The notes under the pieces are model-generated. The model was not told the DNA's origin. It saw only the letters and a program-made list of their open reading frames with translations, and ran no database searches. 6,026 bases of DNA from Anaerolineaceae bacterium (lineage in GTDB: Bacteria; Chloroflexota; Anaerolineae; Anaerolineales; Anaerolineaceae), in the NCBI GenBank assembly GCA_011620505.1, contig WOZA01000153.1:1-6026 (forward strand), in the 5' to 3' direction. This document shows positions 1-5,784 of the stretch, one piece after another; position 1 is the stretch's first letter, and every line of letters begins with the position of its first letter. Position numbers and translations under genes: made by a program.

Positions 1-21
1 ATTTTCCACTCTAAAATTCAC
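1..21 (-). CDS. Possible first codons of a minus-strand gene running off the left edge
   Basis: Downstream of the phosphoesterase stop, the minus strand carries GGGAGG (31-36), nine bases before a GTG (19-21). An uninterrupted frame of seven codons then runs to the window edge (M-N-F-R-V-E-N if GTG initiates). An ATG slightly nearer (22-24) is followed at once by TGA and cannot be a gene start. Seven codons are far too few to identify a product, so this rests only on the ribosome-binding-like sequence and the open frame. The 50-bp gap to the phosphoesterase would suit a downstream gene in the same unit. Confidence 0.2.
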
Positions 22-71
22 ATAAAACACCCTCCCGTTAGAATAAACCAAAACTGCCTGACAGCATATTC

Positions 72-563
72 TTATGGCACAAAATATCGCTGCAACTCAT
101 CCTTTATAAGGTCCAGCGTCGCAAAAGACCTCTCCCCCACAAACTTCCCCCCCAATGCGCCCGGATTGATCACACGGGTGGATCCAACCTTTTCATCCCG
201 AAAGCGGTGCGAGTGCCCATGGATGACGTAATCATAGCTGCCGCTCGTGATCCGTTTTTCCAACTCTGTCCTTTGATCACCGTGGATCATAAAGATGCGC
301 TTGCCAGCCAGGTTCAAATCAAGCATTTCCTGGCATTCAAACCTATCCGATAACCTCTCAGCTTTCGTAGAAATGTAGAATGGATCATCGCCATTCCCAA
401 AAGATAAAAACAAAGAAAAATCTTTGAATTCTTCCAAAAGCTCGGCCGAAATCAAATCGCCCGCGTGCAAGATGACTTTGATGCCCAGTGCTCTGAAAAT
501 ACCGAGGGTATAACGCACACCGGGTCGATTGTTGTGAGTATCGGTCATTAATCCAATCAGCAT
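72..563 (-). CDS. YfcE/MJ0936-family metallophosphoesterase (calcineurin-like phosphodiesterase)
   Basis: A 163-residue cytoplasmic enzyme of the small one-domain metallophosphoesterase family, which hydrolyses phosphodiester bonds using two divalent metals. Metal-site motifs appear in the family order: D8-x-H10 in the first strand, G35-D36, G56-N57-G-D59 (usually GNCD, here with Gly for Cys), H94-G, and G116-H117-S-H119, followed by N133-P-G. No residue expected for catalysis is missing, and the length is normal for the family (about 160-185). The start ATG (561-563) is supported by a GGAGA Shine-Dalgarno a few bases upstream and by a TATAAT -10 box on the same strand at 587-592. There is no signal peptide or membrane segment. 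It is transcribed divergently from the TPR gene. The family is known for activity on model bis-phosphodiesters and for 2',3'-cyclic nucleotide activity in some members. The natural substrate cannot be read from sequence. Family call is firm; the cellular role is unknown. Confidence 0.93.
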   Translation of the reverse strand: MLIGLMTDTHNNRPGVRYTLGIFRALGIKVILHAGDLISAELLEEFKDFSLFLSFGNGDDPFYISTKAERLSDRFECQEMLDLNLAGKRIFMIHGDQRTELEKRITSGSYDYVIHGHSHRFRDEKVGSTRVINPGALGGKFVGERSFATLDLIKDELQRYFVP

Positions 564-586
564 GCATTCTCCATTTCTGAGGGGCT

Positions 587-592
587 ATTATA
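587..592 (-). promoter_or_regulatory. -10 element for the phosphoesterase gene
   Basis: On the minus strand this is a perfect TATAAT. It would start transcription near position 580 and give a leader of about 17 nt with the GGAGA ribosome site inside it. No good TTGACA-like -35 is present at 16-18 bp spacing (the bases there read CAGGGA or similar), so the promoter may be weak or activator-dependent. The same bases form part of the palindrome ATTATAAT (587-594), which presents a TATAAT on each strand. Confidence 0.5.
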
Positions 593-629
593 ATCTTCCA
601 GTAAAAAGCTCCCTGTGGTAAACTTAATC

Positions 630-638
630 TGGTATAAA
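630..638 (+). promoter_or_regulatory. Extended -10 promoter for the TPR membrane-protein gene
   Basis: TGGTATAAA is an extended -10 of the form TGnTATAAA, which fits the lack of a recognisable -35 hexamer around 610-615. Transcription would start near 645 and give a leader of about 29 nt to the ATG at 674. This placement argues against the in-frame GTG at 641 as the translation start, since it would lie before or at the transcript's first base. Confidence 0.5.
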
Positions 639-673
639 ATGTGCAATCTTTAAGTCTGACTGGAGAACCCGAC

Positions 674-1570
674 ATGACTTCATCACTTCAACAAGGTATC
701 GACGCGGCAAAATCAGGCATGATGGAACAAGCCCTGGTGCATCTCAAGGATGCGATTGTTGAGGAGCCCGAAAACGCTAATGTTTGGGTTTGGCTCGCTG
801 CCATTATTGAAGATGAAGAAAAGCAGACTATTTTCCTCAAAAAAGCCCTCGAGATTGATCCTGCCAACCGCCCAGCCCAACGTGGGCTGGCTTTCATTGA
901 ACGCAAAAAATACATCCCGCCCAAACCAGGTGAGAAGCTTTCGGATTACACCAAGCCCATTGGCGTTTTTAAGACCCCCTCACAGGCTGCAGCAAACGTC
1001 GCTGCCTCTGCCCAGGCAGATCGCCCTGCGCCTCAACCACAGCCTGTTGCCGTCAGCCCCCAACCGGTTGCCGCACCGCAGCCAGTTGCTGCGCCTGCCA
1101 CACGCCGACCCTGGCTGGACATTTTGCTTTATGGCTTGACTTTGACTGTTTTCATCATCATCGGGATCCTGATTGGCACCACACTCTTAAACGTTGAGAT
1201 ACCTTTCCTCTCCCGTCCGACGCCGGTCCTTGTGACGCAACCACCTTCTGAAGGCGTTTTTGCCCTTAACGGAGGTCAATACGCCGAGATGGAGCTCTTT
1301 TACACCCTCCCCGAAACCGAAGAAGGCATCCCACAGCTGGCCAATAAAAAACCTTCCGTCGTGATCAACGCTCTCTTCGTTGCTCTCGATAAGCTGCAGT
1401 TGATAAACGAGAAGGGCGAAGCCATCCCATACTCAGCTACTCCAGCGGAAAACAATATGAGTGTATTGGAGCCTGCGCAAGAACTAATGCCAGGGCGCTA
1501 CTGTCTTGTTCTAAAATTTAACCCCGAAAAGACCGAAGCTCTTTACTGGTGTCTGAAAGTAATCGATTGA
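674..1570 (+). CDS. TPR-domain single-pass membrane protein with a C-terminal extracytoplasmic domain
   Basis: A 298-residue protein of unknown specific function. Residues 1-75 form about two tetratricopeptide-like helical hairpins: a GMMEQALVHLKDAIVEEPEN unit, then KKALEIDPANRPAQRGL, the classic A-L--DP-N TPR ending. Residues 101-143 are a low-complexity Ala/Pro/Gln linker with repeated PQPVA units. R144-R145 precede one hydrophobic helix (about 148-172). The remaining 125 residues are a soluble domain I do not recognise, with a PGRYCLVLKF stretch and a second Cys near the end (C277, C293). With no signal peptide and Arg on the N-terminal flank of the helix, the TPR part is predicted cytoplasmic and the C-terminal domain outside. 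ATG 674 was chosen because GGAG (662-665) sits 8 bp before it. The upstream in-frame GTG (641) overlaps the probable promoter and has no ribosome site. A scaffold or sensor role is only a guess. Confidence 0.85.
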   Translation: MTSSLQQGIDAAKSGMMEQALVHLKDAIVEEPENANVWVWLAAIIEDEEKQTIFLKKALEIDPANRPAQRGLAFIERKKYIPPKPGEKLSDYTKPIGVFKTPSQAAANVAASAQADRPAPQPQPVAVSPQPVAAPQPVAAPATRRPWLDILLYGLTLTVFIIIGILIGTTLLNVEIPFLSRPTPVLVTQPPSEGVFALNGGQYAEMELFYTLPETEEGIPQLANKKPSVVINALFVALDKLQLINEKGEAIPYSATPAENNMSVLEPAQELMPGRYCLVLKFNPEKTEALYWCLKVID

Positions 1571-1618
1571 TTTCCAGCCAGATGCCAATCCAATATCAAA
1601 TCTCCCCAGGCGACCTTT

Positions 1619-3886
1619 ATGCATGAATTGAATACGATTCTTCAAAAAAAACTTCTTGCAGAGAAGATCAATCAGTATGTCGTTTATTCCCCATACATTG
1701 CCCGTAAAGCCAAAGCTGGCCAATTCGTCATATTGCGCCTCGGTGATGGCGGCGAACGTGTGCCTATGACGATTGTTGATCACGATTCTGGCGAAGGCAC
1801 CATCACCCTGATCGTTCAGACGGTCGGCAAAAGTACCATGATGCTCGAGGCTCTCCAGCCGGGAGAGATCATCCATGATGTTCTGGGTCCCCTTGGCAAT
1901 CCTTCCGAGGTCAAGAATTTCGGCAAAGTGGCTGTGATTGGCGGTGGTGTCGGCGCAGCGGTTGCTTATCCGGTCGCCAAAGCGCTCAAACTGGCTGGCA
2001 ACCATGTCACATCGATTGTTGGTGCCCGTAGTAAGGACCTCATCATCCTCAAATCGGAACTTGAACAGGTCAGTGACCGTCTTCTGCTCACCACCGACGA
2101 TGGTTCTTACGGGCTGCATGGGTTTGTCACCGACCAGCTGCGCATGCTGCTTGAGGCTGGAGAACGATTCGATTACATTCTTGCAATTGGACCGCTTTTC
2201 ATGATGCGTGCTGTCGCAGACCTAACTCGCCCTTATGGGATCCCAACCACCGTCAGTCTCAACACGATCATGGTCGATGGCACTGGCATGTGCGGCGGCT
2301 GCCGGGTGCAGGTGGGTGACAAGATCAAATTTACCTGTGTCGACGGTCCGGAATTCGATGGCCACCTGGTGGATTTCGACATGGTCATTCACCGCAATCG
2401 CACCTACGACGACCCTGAAGACTGTCGCCTCGACAACCAGGTTGCTGAAATTGAAATTGAGTTGCTCGAAGAGCAGGCACCTCAATCTGGCAAAGCGCGC
2501 CAGGTAATGCCCGAACTGCCAGCGCATGAACGCATCCACAACTTTCAGGAAGTCGCGCTGGGTTTCACTCCCGAGCAAGCCCTCCTGGAAGCTGAGAGAT
2601 GCCTCCAGTGCCGTAAACCCCTTTGCGTAGACGGGTGCCCGGTTTCAGTCAAAATTCCTCAATTCATCCAGCTCATCAAAGCCGGTGATCCGGTTGGCGC
2701 TGGTCGACTGATCAAGACTGATAACGCGCTGCCGCGCGTCTGTGGTCGCGTCTGCCCGCAAGCGGAGCAATGCGAGGGTGCCTGCATCCTTAACCGTAAA
2801 GGCAAACCAATCGCCGTCGGCGCGCTCGAACGCTATGTCTCAGATGCGCTTGCTGCCACTGAGCCTCAAACTCAGCCATCTCCAAACCGGACCGCTTTCA
2901 AGGCCGCCATGATCGGTTCCGGACCAGCCAGCCTGAGCTGTGCTGGTGATCTTGCTCGGGCTGGTGTGCAGGTGACGGTTTTTGAAGCCTTCCACGATTT
3001 TGGTGGTGTTTTGCGCTATGGCATTCCGGAATTCCGCCTTCCCAAGTCTATCGTCGCCCAGGAAGTCGACTCCCTTTCACAAGCGGGCGTCAAGTTCGTG
3101 CCAAACACTCTGATCGGCGCTACTTTCACTATTGACGAGTTGTTGCACGATGAGAAATTTGACGCCGTGTTCATCGGAACCGGCGCAGGCTTGCCCAACT
3201 TCCTGGGTATCGAAGGAGAATCGCTGGTTGGCGTCTATTCTGCCAACGAATTTCTGACGCGTGTCAACCTCATGAAGGCTTACGAATATCCGTACGTGGA
3301 TACGCCCATCCTCAACATGCTCAATAAAACCGTGGGCGTTTTCGGCGGCGGCAACACTGCCCTCGACTCCGCCCGCGTCGCCCTGCGTCTCGGAGCAGCC
3401 AAAGTTTACATCATCTATCGCCGCACCCAAGCCGAAATGCCCGGCCGCAAGGAAGAAATCGAGCATGCCATTACTGAAGGCGTCGATTTTGCCTACCTGA
3501 GCGCCCCATTGGAGTTCCATGGGAATGAGGAAGGCCGGCTCACCGGCGTTCGCCTGCAAAAAATGGAGCTCGGTGAGCCCGACGCGTCCGGTCGGCGCCG
3601 CCCTGTTCCCCTTGAGGGATCGGAATACGAGCTAAATCTCGAAATTGCCATTGTAGCCATCGGAAATGGATCCAACCCCATCATCCACCGTACAACCCCT
3701 GGGTTGAACGTGGACAAGTGGGGGCATATCCTGGTTGACCCTGAAACCTTGCAGACCTCCATCCCGGGCGTCTACGCGGGGGGAGATATCGTCACAGGCG
3801 GCGCGACGGTCATCAAGGCGATGGGCGCCGGACGTAAAGCCGCAGCCAGCATCTTGCGGCAACTCGGCTTGGTACCGCAACCATGA
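1619..3886 (+). CDS. Fused NfnAB / sulfide dehydrogenase (SudBA)-type NAD(P)H flavoprotein, commonly annotated 'NADPH-dependent glutamate synthase'
   Basis: A 755-residue cytoplasmic fusion of two subunits that are usually separate. Residues 1 to about 285 match NfnA/SudB (also like PyrK): flavin motif R47-V-P-M-T51, nucleotide-binding IGGGVGAAVAYPVAKAL (107-123), and a [2Fe-2S] site D220-x4-C225-x2-C228-x11-C240, where Asp plus three Cys fits the Asp(Cys)3 cluster known in Pyrococcus SudB. Residues from about 300 match NfnB/SudA/GltD-type proteins: C328-x2-C331-x4-C336-x3-C340-P and C375-x3-C379-P-x4-C385-x3-C389 for two [4Fe-4S] clusters; E404 in GALERY sits where dihydropyrimidine dehydrogenase uses Gln156 as a cluster ligand. 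Then follow FAD motif G433-S-G-P-A-S, E456, FGGVLRYGIPEFRLPK, the NADP site GGGNTA (576-581) with RR 601-602, and the C-terminal FAD motif GGDIVTGGAT. All cofactor sites look intact. Family members carry out NADH-dependent ferredoxin:NADP+ electron bifurcation or sulfide/polysulfide chemistry. The ribosome site is weak (AGG, 1608-1610). It follows the TPR gene by 48 bp and overlaps the GH4 gene by 4 bp. Confidence 0.93.
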   Translation: MHELNTILQKKLLAEKINQYVVYSPYIARKAKAGQFVILRLGDGGERVPMTIVDHDSGEGTITLIVQTVGKSTMMLEALQPGEIIHDVLGPLGNPSEVKNFGKVAVIGGGVGAAVAYPVAKALKLAGNHVTSIVGARSKDLIILKSELEQVSDRLLLTTDDGSYGLHGFVTDQLRMLLEAGERFDYILAIGPLFMMRAVADLTRPYGIPTTVSLNTIMVDGTGMCGGCRVQVGDKIKFTCVDGPEFDGHLVDFDMVIHRNRTYDDPEDCRLDNQVAEIEIELLEEQAPQSGKARQVMPELPAHERIHNFQEVALGFTPEQALLEAERCLQCRKPLCVDGCPVSVKIPQFIQLIKAGDPVGAGRLIKTDNALPRVCGRVCPQAEQCEGACILNRKGKPIAVGALERYVSDALAATEPQTQPSPNRTAFKAAMIGSGPASLSCAGDLARAGVQVTVFEAFHDFGGVLRYGIPEFRLPKSIVAQEVDSLSQAGVKFVPNTLIGATFTIDELLHDEKFDAVFIGTGAGLPNFLGIEGESLVGVYSANEFLTRVNLMKAYEYPYVDTPILNMLNKTVGVFGGGNTALDSARVALRLGAAKVYIIYRRTQAEMPGRKEEIEHAITEGVDFAYLSAPLEFHGNEEGRLTGVRLQKMELGEPDASGRRRPVPLEGSEYELNLEIAIVAIGNGSNPIIHRTTPGLNVDKWGHILVDPETLQTSIPGVYAGGDIVTGGATVIKAMGAGRKAAASILRQLGLVPQP

Positions 3887-5268
3887 CCAAAATCGTGTGC
3901 CTGGGCGCAGGCAGTTCTTCCTTTGGGCAAAGCACTCTCATCACCCTCCTGCGCAGCAAGGTGCTCGAAACTGCTGAGCTTGCCCTGGTGGATACCAACC
4001 CCGAATCGCTTTCCACCATCACTGATTTCGCAAATTGGCTCAATTCCGCCTGGAACTGCCAAAAAACGATTACCAGTCACACATCCCACAAAACTGCCCT
4101 AAAAGGAGCGGATTTTGTCATCTCCGCGGTCGAGGTGCAGCCCCGCGAGCAGCTTTGGCGAGAAGATTTCGAACGCACGCTGCCGCTTGGGATCCGCCAA
4201 CCTTACGCTGAAAACGGTGGACCTGGCGGCTTCGCGCATGCGGCACGCAACGTCAACACCATCCTGGGCATCGCTCACGACATGGAAGAACAGTGCCCCG
4301 ATGCCTGGTTCATCAACTTTACCAACCCCATGCATCGCATCTGCTACCTGATCCACAAGTATTCAAAAATCAAAGTGGTGGGGCTCTGCCATCAGCTGGC
4401 CGCAGGTTACGCGATGGTCGCCAAAGCCCTCGCCCCGCAGTACCAGCTTTCAGGAGCCAATGACTTTCTAAGTACGCATGCTGACCCTTGCAACGATAAG
4501 CCCATGGCACACATGGCTGCCCAGGGATTTAAGCATTTTGCCATCAAAGCTGCCGGGCTCAATCACTTCACCTGGATGCTCGAACTGACCGACCGTAAGA
4601 CCAACGAAGACCTCTATCCGCGCTTCCGCCAGGCCTGGCAGGAATTGCCCCAAAGTTTTGAACCGCTTACCCGCCGCATTTTTGACGCCTTTGGTCTTTT
4701 CCCGATCCCGGGGGATGAACATCTATGCGAGTACCTGCCCTGGATGTCTGATCCCGTTGAAAAACCGTGGGAAAAGTTTGATATCTCACTCTACGACTGG
4801 GCATACTTTGCCAAGCACCGCGACCTTATGTGGCAGCAACTCAAGCAGGATATCCTCGCTGGTGCTCCTTCGCAGGATTACACCACTCTGCATTCGGAAG
4901 GTGCTATTGAGGTCATCGAGGCGATCCTCACCGATGCCAACCTCGCCTGGGAGGCGGTCAATATTCCCAACGCTGGTCTGATCGAGGGTTTGCCTGCTGA
5001 TGCCATCGTTGAAGTGCCTGCAGTTATCAACCACAGCGGAATTCATGGCCAATCTATCGGCTCTCTTCCAAAAGGAATCACAGCATTGCTGCAGCGGGAA
5101 ACTGTTACAAGCCAGTTGTGCATCGATTCCGTCGTTAAAGGCGATCGCAAGCTAGCTCTTCAGAGCCTCTTGCTTGACCCAACCATTACCGATCTTGACC
5201 AGGCAGAACGCGTTCTCGAACAGATTCTGACCAGTTCAAGCCATTTTCTCCCCCAATTTTTCAGCTAA
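3883..5268 (+). CDS. Glycoside hydrolase family 4 protein (NAD+- and metal-dependent alpha-galactosidase/alpha-glucosidase-like)
   Basis: A 461-residue cytoplasmic enzyme, normal length for GH4. This family cleaves glycosides by an oxidation-elimination-addition-reduction mechanism with bound NAD+ and usually Mn2+. Seen: N-terminal Rossmann loop L7-G-A-G-S-S-S with D37 for the NAD ribose; ENGGPGGFAHAARN (110-123); NFTNP (145-149); G-L-C169-H-Q-L with the expected metal-ligand Cys; G225-L-N-H228 with the expected metal-ligand His; G-D278-E-H280-L-C-E283-Y; and VNIPNAGLIEGLPADAIVEVP (359-379), typical of the AglA/MelA side of the family. His rather than Asp after C169 argues against a 6-phospho-glycosidase. 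Two oddities: the motif is CHQL rather than the CHEV, CHSV or CHGx linked with characterised specificities, and C169 to H228 is 59 residues where about 30 is usual. The ATG overlaps the flavoprotein stop as ATGA, so translation is probably coupled. No sugar transporter or sugar regulator is in the window. Family is sure; substrate is open. Confidence 0.92.
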   Translation: MTKIVCLGAGSSSFGQSTLITLLRSKVLETAELALVDTNPESLSTITDFANWLNSAWNCQKTITSHTSHKTALKGADFVISAVEVQPREQLWREDFERTLPLGIRQPYAENGGPGGFAHAARNVNTILGIAHDMEEQCPDAWFINFTNPMHRICYLIHKYSKIKVVGLCHQLAAGYAMVAKALAPQYQLSGANDFLSTHADPCNDKPMAHMAAQGFKHFAIKAAGLNHFTWMLELTDRKTNEDLYPRFRQAWQELPQSFEPLTRRIFDAFGLFPIPGDEHLCEYLPWMSDPVEKPWEKFDISLYDWAYFAKHRDLMWQQLKQDILAGAPSQDYTTLHSEGAIEVIEAILTDANLAWEAVNIPNAGLIEGLPADAIVEVPAVINHSGIHGQSIGSLPKGITALLQRETVTSQLCIDSVVKGDRKLALQSLLLDPTITDLDQAERVLEQILTSSSHFLPQFFS

Positions 5269-5278
5269 AGGAAACCCC

Positions 5279-5578
5279 ATGAAAGATCCCAAAATTATTG
5301 ATATTGGCGATGCACCCCGCAATCCAGACAACCTGCGCTCAGCCTTTACCCGCGGTCTGACCGAACCGCTTTCATCCAAAGGTTGGCCGCGCTGGCTTGT
5401 CTTTGTTTTGGCACTCGTCGGTTTGGTATATGTGCTCAATCCTACCCTCGGTATCTTCGAGCTTTTTCCGGATAACCTCCCCATTATTGGCAATTTGGAT
5501 GAAGGGCTTGCCTATATCCTGATCTTGCATGGATTGGTTGAGCTGTTTGAGGGCGGCAAGAAAAACAAACTCGAGTAG
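5279..5578 (+). CDS. DUF1232 (YkvA-like) small membrane protein
   Basis: A 99-residue protein. A polar N-terminal stretch (1-37) is followed by a hydrophobic helix (about 38-54) and then the DUF1232-like core: LNPTLGIF, L62-F-P64-D65-N-L-P68, G71-N-L-D74-E, and a second hydrophobic helix (about 76-90), ending in a charged GGKKNK tail. This matches the family pattern of P-D-x-(I/L)-P followed by G-x-x-D-D/E. The function of DUF1232 proteins is not established. They are small and membrane-linked, and some occur beside toxin-like or stress genes. The start is clear: AAAGGAA overlaps the GH4 stop codon, with AGGA (5269-5272) 6 bp before ATG. Only 10 bp separate it from the GH4 gene, so it is very probably cotranscribed, though no functional link to the glycosidase can be seen. 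Confidence 0.8.
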   Translation: MKDPKIIDIGDAPRNPDNLRSAFTRGLTEPLSSKGWPRWLVFVLALVGLVYVLNPTLGIFELFPDNLPIIGNLDEGLAYILILHGLVELFEGGKKNKLE

Positions 5579-5590
5579 GAGATATTTTTA

Positions 5591-5653
5591 ATGCGCTCGA
5601 GGCACAGGAAATACTTGCTGACCTCCTCACAAAAAATCATCCAAAAACATTGA
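5591..5653 (+). CDS. Possible 20-codon basic micro-ORF
   Basis: Directly after the DUF1232 stop, AGGAG (5577-5581, overlapping the TAG) lies 9 bp before ATG 5591. Twenty sense codons then run to TGA 5651-5653. The product would be strongly basic, with an MRSRHRKY start and a QKIIQKH end, no acidic residue and no hydrophobic segment. Ribosome site and spacing are as good as those of the neighbouring genes, but an ORF this short occurs often by chance and no homolog is known to me. Its stop codon lies inside the -35 box of the csp promoter. Confidence 0.25.
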   Translation: MRSRHRKYLLTSSQKIIQKH

Positions 5654-5678
5654 CACGCAAAAGAAACAGGTGTAATAT
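5650..5678 (+). promoter_or_regulatory. Strong sigma70-type promoter of the cold-shock gene
   Basis: TTGACA (5650-5655) and TAATAT (5673-5678) are separated by exactly 17 bp. This is a perfect -35 and a near-consensus -10, and the best promoter in the window. Transcription should start near 5685. It makes the csp gene independent of the upstream operon and leaves a leader of about 100 nt. Confidence 0.8.
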
Positions 5679-5684
5679 ATTCGG

Positions 5685-5784
5685 CGTACATGGACGTTTG
5701 CAGTAGGAAAAGTCAACACTTTCTCGATAGTAAACCCCAAAGACAAAAATTTTAACGAGTTATTTCAGAGAGGAATATCAAGTC
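5685..5784 (+). promoter_or_regulatory. Long 5' leader of the csp mRNA, possible cold-responsive element
   Basis: About 100 nt separate the predicted transcription start from the csp ATG, far longer than elsewhere in the window. Long structured leaders are a known trait of cspA-type mRNAs. At the very start of the leader, GGCGTACA (5683-5690) resembles the E. coli cold box TGACGTACAGA, with 7 of 11 positions matching. A small hairpin can form from AAAGT (5709-5713) and ACTTT (5718-5722) around a CAAC loop. The last part is A/T-rich and ends in GAGAGGAA (5768-5775), a strong ribosome site 9-10 bp before ATG. The long leader follows from the promoter; its cold-sensing role is inferred. Confidence 0.45.

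Noticed and set aside
48..68. CTG/CAG repeat followed by T residues after the phosphoesterase stop (minus strand) as a terminator
   Set aside because: Only about three base pairs of stem, too weak to call.
385..675. Minus-strand frame overlapping the phosphoesterase start and the intergenic promoters
   Set aside because: It covers both promoter elements and is an alternate frame of the phosphoesterase with no recognisable domain.
750..1139. Plus-strand open frame of 129 codons inside the TPR gene
   Set aside because: Alternate frame of a gene with clear TPR and transmembrane features; its composition is low-complexity Ser/Leu/Pro/Arg.
1568..1621. The TPR gene and the flavoprotein are in the same frame, separated by one TGA and 16 sense codons, hinting at readthrough
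   Set aside because: A one-in-three chance event. The flavoprotein has its own ATG and a complete N-terminal domain, and no readthrough or selenocysteine element is visible.
1511..2119. Minus-strand open frame of 202 codons antisense to the flavoprotein gene
   Set aside because: It lies almost wholly opposite a gene with intact, recognisable domains, shows no family motif and reflects codon bias of the real gene.
3077..3559. Minus-strand open frame of 160 codons
   Set aside because: Antisense shadow of the FAD/NADP part of the flavoprotein; no domain or ribosome site supports it.
5570..5601. Two copies of CTCGAG 26 bp apart as a repeat or binding site
   Set aside because: Six-base palindromes recur by chance; the first is inside the coding end of the DUF1232 gene and no wider repeat surrounds them.
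5596..5627. GAGG-CAG / CTG-CCTC inverted repeat after the DUF1232 gene as an operon terminator
   Set aside because: The stem is short with an uneven internal loop and is followed by A-rich rather than T-rich sequence on the plus strand.
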